Translations under genes and position numbers: made by a program
Notes under the pieces: generated by a model
Databases searched by the model: none
The model's input: the letters and a program-made list of their open reading frames with translations, nothing else
What the model was told of the DNA's origin: nothing
Source of the DNA: an uncultured Phycisphaerales bacterium
GTDB taxonomy: Bacteria; Planctomycetota; Phycisphaerae; Phycisphaerales; SM1A02
Reading direction: 5' to 3'
NCBI GenBank assembly: GCA_905480395.1
Contig: CAJQQE010000014.1
Coordinates: 62,001-126,000 of the forward strand
DNA length: 64,000 nucleotides
In this document: positions 18,100-26,450 of the stretch, piece by piece
Position numbering within the stretch: the first letter of the stretch is position 1
How the letters are laid out: each line of letters opens with the position of its first letter

Positions 18100-18933
18100 A
18101 TGATGAACCGTTCTCTACGCATCCAAACTACTCCCGTGGTCACCCTCACCCGCAACATCCGATTTTCGCTGACCCGTACGCTCGATCTCGAAGCGACGCT
18201 GGCGACCCCTCGCGGCAATACCCACGCGGGATGGCCTTCGATGGACACGATTGCCGGGAGCGCGTGGGACTCCACGATCGAGATCCGCGGCGTTCCGGAT
18301 CCGCGAACCGGATACCTCGTGGGTATCAATCACCTCGATCAGGCCGTGAGAGCCAATTCGATCCCCAAGCTCCTCGAAACCTATGCGGTGGGCGAGTGCT
18401 CCGCCGCGTGTGTCGCCAGGACGATTCTTGAGACGGCCGGACCGGCCCTGGAGCTCGAGATTCACGCGGTCGAAGTCGGCGTCGAACCCAAAACCCGGTG
18501 GCGGGTAGAGTCAGGAGACATGTCCATGGTCCTCGTCCAACGTCGCTATGAATTCTCGGCATCGCACCGGCTGCACCTCCCCGAACTCGACGATGCCGCC
18601 AATGAATCGTTGTTCGGCAAGTGCAGTAACCCCAATGGGCACGGCCACAACTACGAGGTCGAAGTTCAGGTCGCGACGCACGATGCAAGCACGCCACTGT
18701 CGATCCTCGCGCTCGATGCCGTCGTGGACACCGTGCTGATTGATCGATTCGACCACAAACATCTGAATCTCGATGTGGACGATTTTCAGGATCGGGTCGC
18801 CAGCGTCGAGAACATCGCCCTTCGCTGCGTCGAACTTCTGCGGGGGCCAGTCTCTGCCCTGAGCAACGATTCCGAACTTCATGCCGTCAAGGTCTGGGAA
18901 ACCCCCCGGACTGCCTGTACCGTGATGGCGTGA
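18100..18933 (+). CDS. Tandem 6-pyruvoyl-tetrahydropterin synthase/QueD fusion
   Basis: 277 residues, twice the size of QueD. The C-terminal domain (about 143-277) is a complete-looking T-fold: RRYEFSASHRL, CSNPNGHGHNYEVEV with catalytic Cys and zinc histidines, FDHKHLN, ASVENIALR and WETP. The N-terminal domain (1-140) keeps the outline (PRTGYLVGINHLDQAVR, GECSAACVARTIL) but has no HxH zinc site or catalytic cysteine, so it is probably structural. Likely role: 6-carboxytetrahydropterin synthesis on the queuosine route or another pterin reaction. No queC or queE nearby. The start has two adjacent ATGs and no clear ribosome site. Confidence 0.8.
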   Translation: MMNRSLRIQTTPVVTLTRNIRFSLTRTLDLEATLATPRGNTHAGWPSMDTIAGSAWDSTIEIRGVPDPRTGYLVGINHLDQAVRANSIPKLLETYAVGECSAACVARTILETAGPALELEIHAVEVGVEPKTRWRVESGDMSMVLVQRRYEFSASHRLHLPELDDAANESLFGKCSNPNGHGHNYEVEVQVATHDASTPLSILALDAVVDTVLIDRFDHKHLNLDVDDFQDRVASVENIALRCVELLRGPVSALSNDSELHAVKVWETPRTACTVMA

Positions 18934-18992
18934 GTACGGCCCGCTGACCCACCTCCATCGCCTTCGATCGAACCGTTAACCGAGAACCACGC

Positions 18993-20189
18993 ATGCTGAC
19001 TCGCTTTCTGATCATTCTCACCCTCTCGACGGCCACGGTGGTGAATAGCCCTGTGGTGGCCGCCTCGGAGACCGCAGAAGACTGGACCTCACTGCGAGCC
19101 GAGTACGACCAACTCAAGACGTACATGGCCTCGAAGCGAAGGATCGGTCCCTCGGAGCGTACCGCCCTGCAAGGGCTCCAGACTCGACTGGACGCCTTCC
19201 TCAAGGAATCCCCGGACGATCGCCGGGCGCTCGTCCTGGACATCAACGTCGCGACCTGGCTCGGCCAGACCGAGCGGATCGATGCCGACTACGAACGGCT
19301 CGCCATGCTCACCGACGCCGAGGCGGTCTGGCTCGCGTGGGCGGAGCTCCAATTTTCTGAGAATCGCTACGACGACGCCGGAAATCTGGCACGCGGCCGG
19401 GAGTACGACCTCGCCAAAACGCCAGGGATCGCACTCGTCAACGCCCGGGTGCACATGTCCAACAATGAGTTTGTAGAAGCCAAGGCAGCGATTGATGCCA
19501 TTCCGGAGGAAGGCCTCGAGAAGCCTGGCATTCGCACCAAGGCCAATCGCATCCGCGGTCAGGCCTTGCGATGGAGCGCGCTCTGGACCAACGAACTCGC
19601 GATTCGGACCGCCGAGGAATCCGCCGGAACAGCCCCGGTCATGCAACTGATCACCAGCCGTGGTCCCGTGACCATCCTGCTCTATGAGGATCAGGCCCCG
19701 AATACGGTGGCAAACTTCATCGAACTCTCCGAACGAGGTTTTTATAACGGAACTCGATTCCATCGCATCGAGCCTAATTTCGTCGCACAAGGCGGCGACC
19801 CCAACTCGCGTCCTGGCTCCATCGGCACGGCCGGTACCGGCGGACGTGGGGCCCAACTTCCTGACGAAGCAGCGCGGGCCGACAAACGGCTTCACTTTTC
19901 CGGCGTCCTCGCCATGGCCAAAGCGCCAGATCCGGCCAAACCCGGGAAGTCCATTCTGAACAGCGCCAGTTCGCAGTTCTACATCGTTCTCGAACCAGCC
20001 GAATCACTCAACGACGAATACACCGTGTTCGGCAGGGTGATTGATGGCATGGAAGCAGTTCAACGACTCCGCCGCGACGACGAGCTCATCGCGGTCACGA
20101 CAATCTCGCGACCCGAGCGTGAGTACAAGGCGACGACCATTCCCCTCCCGGGAATTCCCGCCGCGGGAACCTCCCTTGATCTTCCCTGA
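18993..20189 (+). CDS. Cyclophilin-type peptidyl-prolyl isomerase with helical N-terminal domain
   Basis: Secreted proline isomerase, 398 residues. N-terminal signal peptide (FLIILTLSTATVVNSPVVAAS), then about 190 residues of TPR-like helices, then the cyclophilin domain (about 210-385) with VTILLYEDQAPNTVANFIEL, YNGTRFHRIEPNFVAQGGDP, SASSQFYIVL and YTVFGRVIDGM. The catalytic Arg-x-x-Phe-Gln of eukaryotic enzymes corresponds to FHRIEPNFVAQGG. Likely assists folding in the periplasm. Stands 59 bp after the pterin gene. Confidence 0.88.
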   Translation: MLTRFLIILTLSTATVVNSPVVAASETAEDWTSLRAEYDQLKTYMASKRRIGPSERTALQGLQTRLDAFLKESPDDRRALVLDINVATWLGQTERIDADYERLAMLTDAEAVWLAWAELQFSENRYDDAGNLARGREYDLAKTPGIALVNARVHMSNNEFVEAKAAIDAIPEEGLEKPGIRTKANRIRGQALRWSALWTNELAIRTAEESAGTAPVMQLITSRGPVTILLYEDQAPNTVANFIELSERGFYNGTRFHRIEPNFVAQGGDPNSRPGSIGTAGTGGRGAQLPDEAARADKRLHFSGVLAMAKAPDPAKPGKSILNSASSQFYIVLEPAESLNDEYTVFGRVIDGMEAVQRLRRDDELIAVTTISRPEREYKATTIPLPGIPAAGTSLDLP

Positions 20190-20201
20190 TCTTCCCTGAT
20201 C
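20176..20201 (+). repeat. Short direct repeat at the end of the cyclophilin gene
   Basis: Two and a half copies of the 10-mer TGATCTTCCC straddle the stop codon of the cyclophilin gene. Confidence 0.6.
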
Positions 20202-20241
20202 TCTCTTTCAACTTGCAACCAGCCCCGAATAGGAAACCACC

Positions 20242-20457
20242 ATGGCCCGCATGATTCGTGTCACCGGAACCGGCCCCATCAAGATTGAACCGCAAGAGAA
20301 GGCGGTCTTCGTCTGCGCCTGCGGGCTGACCAAGAAGTTTCCCTTCTGCGACGGAACCCATAAGTGCTGCAAGGAAGAAGAACCCGAAGCGCTCTACCGC
20401 TACGACGCAGAGACCAACGCCGCGGTGAAAATTACGCCGCCCATCGACGCCGAGTGA
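20242..20457 (+). CDS. CDGSH iron-sulfur domain protein
   Basis: 71 residues. It carries one perfect CDGSH motif, CACGLTKKFPFCDGTH (CxC-x2-T-x3-P-x-CDG-T-H), which binds a 2Fe-2S cluster with three Cys and one His. Small single-domain bacterial members are thought to act in electron transfer or cluster handling. A good AGGAAA lies 6-8 nt before the ATG. Monocistronic, convergent with the ACT gene. Confidence 0.88.
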   Translation: MARMIRVTGTGPIKIEPQEKAVFVCACGLTKKFPFCDGTHKCCKEEEPEALYRYDAETNAAVKITPPIDAE

Positions 20458-20524
20458 TCAAGACTCGAAATCCAGACTGAGATAAGTTGGGCCGGGTGCG
20501 GCGGGGAAGTGCCGGCTCACCAGT

Positions 20525-20992
20525 TCAGGTGAGATCGAGTTCGCCCAGCAGCGAGAATCCCTTCTTCAACAGGATCTGTCCTGCGAAGGTGTGGTCATCG
20601 ACCGCGATCGCCATCGCTGAGTCGACGTCGCCGGCCCGGTTCACGGGGTAGGTGAAGGCGATGTTGACTTCCGCGGCCAGTAGAAAACGAAGCGCTTCCC
20701 GAAGCGAGGCATCCGTGACCAGCTCGAAGACCAGGATGTCCATCTCGGAGAATGTGAAACCATTCTGCCGGAGTGCGAACCGGGCGCCGTCTGCGTTGTC
20801 GCAAAGGACTCGCACCACGGCATGATCACTGGAGTCTAGAACACAGGTCGCCCGAACGTGTACGTCCGTCGCCTCTTCCAGCATCTCCAAGAGTTCGAGC
20901 ATCTTCCCAACGCGATTGTCGAGAAAGACGCTGAACTGACGGACGGTGGGCGGGATGTATCCCATCTCGGTTTCGGGCATCCGGAGGGACAT
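20525..20992 (-). CDS. ACT-domain protein
   Basis: 155 residues with two ACT-like halves: TVRQFSVFLDNRVGKMLELLEML (about 20-42) and DILVFELVTDASLREALRFLLAAEVNIAFTYP (about 85-116). ACT domains bind amino acids and regulate enzymes; stand-alone tandem ACT proteins of this kind are common in planctomycetes, function unproven. Start at the ATG at 20992; later ATGs at residues 5 and 10 are possible. The frame reaches 21160 but upstream residues are low in similarity to any protein. Confidence 0.72.
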   Translation of the reverse strand: MSLRMPETEMGYIPPTVRQFSVFLDNRVGKMLELLEMLEEATDVHVRATCVLDSSDHAVVRVLCDNADGARFALRQNGFTFSEMDILVFELVTDASLREALRFLLAAEVNIAFTYPVNRAGDVDSAMAIAVDDHTFAGQILLKKGFSLLGELDLT

Positions 20993-21107
20993 GTGGTGAT
21001 CCGTTGGATTCCTGTTGAATCTCCCGTCGGCTGGGAGTGACGCCAGAGTATACCGAGGGGCTTTGCGGCAGTGACTCTGCCCCGCATCGGTCGGCGTTCC
21101 CCCCGAC

Positions 21108-22022
21108 TCAGGTCGTCGTGGTGCCGCGAATAAAGTCAATCCGTTCGACCGCCGGGACAAGTCCGGCGTCGGCCGCAGTGCCGAGGAGTCGATTCACCGC
21201 ATTGAGCCCCCGATCGCCGGCATCCACGGTGAGCTGATTCACGTACAACTCAATGAACCGATCCGCCGTCTCGCGCGGGATGCCTCGGCCGAACCCCATG
21301 GCATAGGAAACTGATCGTTCTCGATGTTCCAGCGCGAACCCAACGCTGCGTTCAAGCAGACCCGCGATCTCCTCAAGCGTGCCCTTGCCATGAAGTTCTT
21401 CGAGATCCCGACGCACCGCATTCACGCCGAGGGGAAGCGGCTCGCCGGTTTCACGCCCCCACCAGGCCCCGAGATCCTCGACCAGATGTAGTCCATCTGC
21501 CTCATAGGTCAGTTGTCCCTCATGAATCACCACGCCCGCATCCACCGCACCGGAGGTAACGCGATCACCGACTTCCTCGAACGGAGTCTCCACCGCTTCG
21601 TAGTCGATGCCCTGAAGTCGCAGCCCGAGAGTCATGGCCGCCGTGGTGCGATTGCCTGGAATCGCGATACGGGGGCGTTCGGCGGCAAGTTCCTTGATGG
21701 TCATCGGTTGAGCCGCGACGAGTTTCGGGCCATACCCCTCGCCCATCGACGACCCGCAAGCCGTGATGGCGTAATGATCAGCAACCCGCGGATACTGCCC
21801 GCAGGAGAACGCGGTGATCTCAAGTCGGTCCGGACCGACTTCCGCTCGGCGGTTCGCGGCCTCAATATCGATCTCAACCTGCTCGAATCGAAACCGAGAC
21901 GAGACGATCTCGGGGCGGTTTCCGTCAATACCGAACAACGGCCACCACATGAACGCATCGTCAGGATCTGGACTGTGGCCAAGCCGAAGGAGGATTCGAT
22001 CGTCGAGCGACGGGCTGGTCAT
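21108..22022 (-). CDS. mqnD: 1,4-dihydroxy-6-naphthoate synthase-like (futalosine pathway)
   Basis: Enzyme of the futalosine route to menaquinone. 304 residues from the ATG at 22022 (a GTG at 22049 adds nine). LRLGHSPDPDDAFMWWPL near the N-terminus matches the MqnA/MqnD fold, which resembles periplasmic binding proteins. Also EITAFSCGQYP, YGPKLVA, RIAIPGNRTTAAMTL, VDAGVVIHEGQLTY and GVNAVRRDL. The 'STCPND' of classical MqnD is replaced by HSPDPDD, as in many planctomycete members. mqnC lies 6 kb downstream. MqnA is the close alternative. Confidence 0.82.
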   Translation of the reverse strand: MTSPSLDDRILLRLGHSPDPDDAFMWWPLFGIDGNRPEIVSSRFRFEQVEIDIEAANRRAEVGPDRLEITAFSCGQYPRVADHYAITACGSSMGEGYGPKLVAAQPMTIKELAAERPRIAIPGNRTTAAMTLGLRLQGIDYEAVETPFEEVGDRVTSGAVDAGVVIHEGQLTYEADGLHLVEDLGAWWGRETGEPLPLGVNAVRRDLEELHGKGTLEEIAGLLERSVGFALEHRERSVSYAMGFGRGIPRETADRFIELYVNQLTVDAGDRGLNAVNRLLGTAADAGLVPAVERIDFIRGTTTT

Positions 22023-22306
22023 GAGAGATCGGCTCGCAATGGTGGCCACGAAATCGCAGCCAGGTGAAGGGAAGAAAGCGGAGAAATGGCAGTCGAAGCC
22101 AAGGGTTCGACGCTGAGGACCGACCGATTCAACGGCACCCGCCCCATTCCCGAGCCCTTGAGGGGTTCAGAGATGCAGGGACAATGATAGATGCCCATCG
22201 CGTCCATCGCTTTTCTTCACCGGAGACGCCGCGCTCACCTGAAGCCCCGGGCCCAAAGGCGCGGTCCCACCGGTTCAACAATCGGTTCGCCGTGCCAACG
22301 ATCCGA

Positions 22307-23146
22307 TCAGCAGTCGGTGCCCCAAGCCGCCAGCAGCAGACCGAGATCCGCGCCATTGGTCGTTCCATCGCCATTGAAGTCACCACCATCAGTGCCCCAG
22401 GCCGCGAGCAGCAGACCGAGATCCGCACCATTGACCGTGCCGTCGCCATTCATGTCCTCGGGACAGCCGCCGGTCGACTCAAGGATTCCGCTCAGCGTGG
22501 TGTTACTCAAGTCGATCTGCGCCAGAATCTCGACCGATTGCACAAGGTCGGGGAGTTGCTTCGGATCGAAACCGAAGGTGAACGACTGCAGGAACAGATT
22601 ATCCATGGAGACGGAATCACCCTTCCCCGTGAAGACCTCGGCTCCGAAACTGTAGAAATCCGGAACGACGTTGGATCCGCTGATTTCCACAAGGTCGCCG
22701 CTCACGTCATAGTCGAAGCTCGAGACGAACGGGGCATCGGGGAAGAACGCCAATGGCCCGTCAAAGGTCGTCGAGGCGCCGTCAGGACCAAGCTGGATGA
22801 CGAAGTTCGAGACCGTAACATTCAGTTCCTGGCAACCGAAGAATGGGATGCAGAACAGCTCGAAGTTGACGCTCCCGGACCCGAGATCGAAACTGAGTGT
22901 TGGTAGTTCCATGGCGAGGAACGGTGGAATCGACGAGTCAAAGTTACCCGTCGCGAATCCGGACACTGACTGCGTCGTCGAATCGGTGTCCTCGCTCGTT
23001 CCGATCGAAGTTTCGACGGTGACGGTCAGCGTGAGCACTGCCGTGGACCCCTTGTCGACAGTGAAGTCTGCGGTGGATTGAGCACCGGCGGACGACACGA
23101 TGAGGATGGCTGAAAGACTTGCGAACTGGAATCGAGTGCTACGCAT
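22307..23146 (-). CDS. Secreted protein with tandem C-terminal dockerin-like repeats
   Basis: 279 residues. Signal peptide MRSTRFQFASLSAILIVSSAG|AQS. Residues 30-220 are a beta-rich domain with no recognised family. The C-terminus holds two near-identical calcium-loop repeats, MNGDGTVNGADLGLLLAAWG and FNGDGTTNGADLGLLLAAWG, each followed by T-D. This dockerin-like unit is a hallmark of secreted Phycisphaerae proteins and may serve attachment or sorting; its receptor is unknown. Start at ATG 23146 with CGGAG about 10 nt upstream. Confidence 0.8.
   Translation of the reverse strand: MRSTRFQFASLSAILIVSSAGAQSTADFTVDKGSTAVLTLTVTVETSIGTSEDTDSTTQSVSGFATGNFDSSIPPFLAMELPTLSFDLGSGSVNFELFCIPFFGCQELNVTVSNFVIQLGPDGASTTFDGPLAFFPDAPFVSSFDYDVSGDLVEISGSNVVPDFYSFGAEVFTGKGDSVSMDNLFLQSFTFGFDPKQLPDLVQSVEILAQIDLSNTTLSGILESTGGCPEDMNGDGTVNGADLGLLLAAWGTDGGDFNGDGTTNGADLGLLLAAWGTDC
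22314..22446 (-). repeat. Tandem ~57-bp repeat coding for dockerin-like units
   Basis: Two adjacent DNA copies differ at few positions (cagcagaccgagatccgc is identical in both), indicating recent duplication of the calcium-loop unit. Confidence 0.7.
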
Positions 23147-23276
23147 GGCGGGAAACTCCGATGAAATCATGATCTTGCTCGCGAATCAAGGCCGAAAACG
23201 GACCACCGGCGGTCGTGACGGCTCTTCAAATTACCCGGCCCCACGCGAATTCCAATGCATGCATTGCCAGTTCGCC

Positions 23277-23320
23277 AAAAAAACTTCCCGGCGAGGCTTC
23301 TCGTTGCGTTGAGAGGCCTC
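23277..23320 (-). terminator. Probable terminator of the MBL-fold gene
   Basis: Minus strand: GAGGC-c-TCTC-loop-GAGA-a-GCCTC followed, after nine bases, by seven T residues. It overlaps the MBL stop codon; the gap before the T-tract lowers confidence. Confidence 0.5.
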
Positions 23321-23987
23321 AGAATGCCGGTTTTCCGCCCTGAATGAAAGGATTCCCATTTCGCTCTCGGCCGATCGAGGTCGCGCCGCCGTGCCCCGGA
23401 AGCACTCGCGTCTGGTCATCAAGCTCCAACAGCCGGGCCAGAGACGATCGCATCGCCTCCGGATCGGAGGTCGGAAAGTCCATCCGACCGACCGAACCCT
23501 CAAAAAGCGTGTCTCCCGCGATCAGGGTCCGAGACGGTGCATGAAGGAATCCACAAGAGCCTGGGCTATGGCCCGGGAGATGAAGGATCCGCCAGTTCGG
23601 CCCGATCGGAAGCGGATCGCCCTCCTCGAACAGACCATCCGGGGGAGTTGCCGTCGATGGGGCGCCCAAGAATGCCGACAGGTTGAGCATCGGCTCCTGA
23701 TTCCAGCCCGCCTCTGATTGATGACATCTCACCGGCATTGGTCCGAATCGCGTGAGGGCTTCGTCAATGCCCGCGATATGGTCGTGATGGCAATGGGTCA
23801 GGATGATCCCCGCCGGCGTCCGCCCGGAAGCCTCGACGGCATCCAACAGTTCGCCCGGCCTCTGGCCGCAGTCCACAATCCAGCATCGAGCCGGATCCGC
23901 CTCGTCCTTGACCACGAAGCAATTGGTCTGAAAGTCTCCGAGCGGGCGCATGCTGAGAATCGGGTCGTGAGGCACGGAGTCGTTCAT
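23319..23987 (-). CDS. Metallo-beta-lactamase-fold hydrolase (glyoxalase II-like)
   Basis: 222 residues. Zinc-binding HCHHDH motif in ILTHCHHDHIAGIDE, HLPGHSPGSCGF (second His site), AGDTLFEGSVGRMDFP (Asp) and VLPGHGG. This arrangement is that of glyoxalase II-like thiolesterases. ATG start at 23987; a TACTCT box ends 7 nt upstream, consistent with a leaderless mRNA. Divergent from the cupin gene with 65 bp between starts. Confidence 0.86.
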   Translation of the reverse strand: MNDSVPHDPILSMRPLGDFQTNCFVVKDEADPARCWIVDCGQRPGELLDAVEASGRTPAGIILTHCHHDHIAGIDEALTRFGPMPVRCHQSEAGWNQEPMLNLSAFLGAPSTATPPDGLFEEGDPLPIGPNWRILHLPGHSPGSCGFLHAPSRTLIAGDTLFEGSVGRMDFPTSDPEAMRSSLARLLELDDQTRVLPGHGGATSIGRERNGNPFIQGGKPAF

Positions 23988-23994
23988 AGCACCT

Positions 23995-24000
23995 AGAGTA
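23995..24000 (-). promoter_or_regulatory. Putative -10 box of the MBL-fold gene
   Basis: TACTCT on the minus strand, 7 nt before the ATG at 23987. Confidence 0.38.
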
Positions 24001-24052
24001 CGAGATACTTCCCAAGCCGTCACTTGAAACCTAGAGACCACGGAACTTCCCC

Positions 24053-24421
24053 ATGATTCGGACTCGACTCTCCCCCGAGGAAACCACCCCAATCTCGATC
24101 GATGGCGTCAAAGACGTCTCGATGCGGGTGCTGCTCGGTGGTGAGCATGGCATGCCGAACTTTTCGATGCGGCACTTCGTGGTCGCGCCGGGCGGGCACA
24201 CGCCGCGGCATGCCCACGACTACGAACACCAAGTCATTGTGCTGGGAGGCTGTGGCGAAGCCGAACAAGACGGCGTGACTTCGACGATTCAATCCGGCGA
24301 CGTTCTCTATGTTTCACCTGAGCTCACGCACCAATTCAGAAATACCGGCGACGAACCGATGCAGTTCGTCTGCCTCGTGCCACGAACCCGAAACAATGGC
24401 GGCGAGGTCCCCGGATCATGA
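24053..24421 (+). CDS. Cupin-domain protein
   Basis: 122 residues, a single cupin barrel. Metal site in GGHTPRHAHDYEHQVIVL (H-x3-H-x-x3-E-H pattern) and second motif at GDVLYVSPELTHQFRNTGDEP with the last histidine. Metal-binding single-domain cupins have diverse roles; no substrate can be inferred. Overlaps the next gene by ATGA. Confidence 0.8.
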   Translation: MIRTRLSPEETTPISIDGVKDVSMRVLLGGEHGMPNFSMRHFVVAPGGHTPRHAHDYEHQVIVLGGCGEAEQDGVTSTIQSGDVLYVSPELTHQFRNTGDEPMQFVCLVPRTRNNGGEVPGS

Positions 24422-25386
24422 GCGAATCGACCGAACCCCGCCAATGGGAACCTCGCCGATGGAACGAAGGCGTGCACACCGGCCATCTCTGGATCGGCCT
24501 CGCAGTCTTCGCGGCGACTCTTCTCGCGGTGTTGGCCCTTCGACGTCCGGAAGCGGCCTGGGCCGCGCCGGTATTGAGTGGCGCCGTCGCCGGCGGAGTG
24601 ATCTGTCTCGTCGCCATCGGATTGATGCTCGTCCTCGGAGAGCGAAGCCCTCGAAAGACGGAAGCGGACTCGAATGCCATCCTCTCCCGGATCGAGGAGC
24701 ACTCCATGCTCTCGGATGCGGCGAAACGACTGGTCTACCGAGATCGAGAATTAGATCTGCTTCGGATGCTCGTCGAGCAGGACATTGCGGCCAGAGACTT
24801 CGATGCGGCGCTTCGCATGGTCGATGAACTCGCCTCTCAGTTTGGCCGCCTCGAAGAAGCCGAATCACTCCGAACTCGCATCGAAACGATTCGGCGATCA
24901 GAAGTCGAACGTCGCGTCCGCGAGGGAACCGAGGAGATTGAACGACTTCTCATCGCCGGCGACTGGAATGCTGCTTCTCAGGCCCTGCATCGATTGCAAC
25001 GCCTCTTTCCTGACCTCGCTTCGATCGAGCACCTTCCGGATCAAATTCTGGGCGCTCGCCTCCGACATGCCGCGGCGATCGAGACTCAAATGCGAGCGGC
25101 ACATGCCAACGGGCAGATCGACGACGCTATGGGACTGCTCCGAGAACTTGACCGAAATCTCTCCGGACGAGAGTCCAATCGCGTGCTCGACGTCGCCCAA
25201 CCGATCGTCGCCGCACACCGGGACCTCTGTGGTGCCCGTTTCCGGGATGCCATCGGTGGCAAGGACTGGAAGAACGCGGTGGCCATTGGCGAACAACTGA
25301 TTCAGGATTACCCGAACACCCGGATGGCGGAGGAAGCCACTGAACTCCTGGTGGGGCTTCGGGCCCGTGCGGGCATCGCCGAATGA
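24418..25386 (+). CDS. Two-TM, TPR-like membrane protein
   Basis: 322 residues. Two hydrophobic helices (about 24-43 and 50-78) are followed by a long cytoplasmic or periplasmic helical region with repeated charged helices resembling TPRs (LRMLVEQDIAARDFDAALRM, LIAGDWNAASQALHRL, IGGKDWKNAVAIGEQLI). Likely a scaffold. Starts inside the cupin stop. No known family recognised. Confidence 0.62.
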   Translation: MSESTEPRQWEPRRWNEGVHTGHLWIGLAVFAATLLAVLALRRPEAAWAAPVLSGAVAGGVICLVAIGLMLVLGERSPRKTEADSNAILSRIEEHSMLSDAAKRLVYRDRELDLLRMLVEQDIAARDFDAALRMVDELASQFGRLEEAESLRTRIETIRRSEVERRVREGTEEIERLLIAGDWNAASQALHRLQRLFPDLASIEHLPDQILGARLRHAAAIETQMRAAHANGQIDDAMGLLRELDRNLSGRESNRVLDVAQPIVAAHRDLCGARFRDAIGGKDWKNAVAIGEQLIQDYPNTRMAEEATELLVGLRARAGIAE

Positions 25387-25421
25387 GGCCTCGATTGACC
25401 CGTCCTTGCGCCGATTGACCG

Positions 25422-25427
25422 TATACT
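25422..25427 (+). promoter_or_regulatory. Putative -10 box of the HEAT-repeat lipoprotein gene
   Basis: TATACT, 7 nt before the GTG start. Strong match to TATAAT; no -35 at standard spacing. Confidence 0.5.
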
Positions 25428-25434
25428 TCCGAGC

Positions 25435-26433
25435 GTGAAATTGCCCCTTCGATCACCGTTCGCCAAGCGTGGCAACCGAGCCGCATCCGGACTGGACCCC
25501 GAGACTGGATGGCTGGTCGGAGCGGTGGCGGGAGCCTCGGGGACCCTCCGAACGCATCTGATCGCCGTGACCGCTGGGGCCATCCTGCTGGTCAGCGGAT
25601 GCGATTCCATGAGCGAAGACTTCCAAGACTTCACCGAAAAATTCAGTCCGCCGTCTCCATTTCAGGCCGCCGTCTGGGCCTCGGATTTCAATGATCCTGG
25701 TCTGCAACGCCGCGGCGTGATCCTGCTCTCCAATGCGACCTTCGGCGGCGAACGAACCTACGTCGATCTCTACCGGGTTCTGGCCAGCGAAAGCACCGAT
25801 CCCCTGGTTCGAGCCGCGGGCATCCGGGCGCTCGGACGCTGGGGCGACCCGGCGGACGCGATCGTGATCGCCGACCAACTCAAAAATGATTACGGGCAGG
25901 TACGGCTCGAAGCAGCGATCGCGTTGCAACGAATCCACGAAGAGTCGGTGGAAGACCGTCTCTGGCGCCAACTGATTGACGAGTCCGAAGATGAAGCGAT
26001 TCGAGTGGAACTCGCCATCGCGCTCGGCCAGTATCCGACCGACTCGGCATTCCAGGCGTTGGCGCTGACTCTTGAGGACCGCAGCCTCGCCATGAATCTC
26101 GCCGCCGCGGACAGTCTCCGCGTCCTGACCGGTCGCGACTTCGGGATCGATGGCCCGGCATGGCTCTCGTGGTACGAAACGACCAAATCGCCATTCGCCC
26201 AAGTCGAGATCTTTCTGTATCCGACGTTCGAGCGACCGATCACGTTCTTCGAAAAACTCGCCTTCTGGGATCCCACCGTCTTTGAGACCCCCGCACCACC
26301 GCGAGGCCTCGACATCGGCGGCAGGTCAACCTACGACGACGAAAACGACGACCAGAAAAACGATCCGGAGGCACCGTCGTCCGGCGCGAAGACTCCTTCG
26401 GATTCTGCGACTGACGCTGGCGAGGGGTCTTGA
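25435..26433 (+). CDS. HEAT-repeat lipoprotein
   Basis: 332 residues. A hydrophobic stretch ending in LLVSGC (about residue 56) is a lipobox, preceded by an unusually long N-region, so an internal start is possible. HEAT-like helical pairs follow (VRAAGIRALGRWGDPAD, VRLEAAIALQRIHEES, IRVELAIALGQYPTD). The C-terminal tail is acidic and low-complexity. GTG start, no ribosome site. Function unknown; likely an envelope scaffold. Confidence 0.66.
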   Translation: MKLPLRSPFAKRGNRAASGLDPETGWLVGAVAGASGTLRTHLIAVTAGAILLVSGCDSMSEDFQDFTEKFSPPSPFQAAVWASDFNDPGLQRRGVILLSNATFGGERTYVDLYRVLASESTDPLVRAAGIRALGRWGDPADAIVIADQLKNDYGQVRLEAAIALQRIHEESVEDRLWRQLIDESEDEAIRVELAIALGQYPTDSAFQALALTLEDRSLAMNLAAADSLRVLTGRDFGIDGPAWLSWYETTKSPFAQVEIFLYPTFERPITFFEKLAFWDPTVFETPAPPRGLDIGGRSTYDDENDDQKNDPEAPSSGAKTPSDSATDAGEGS

Positions 26434-26450
26434 CCAGAGACGAGTCGTCA

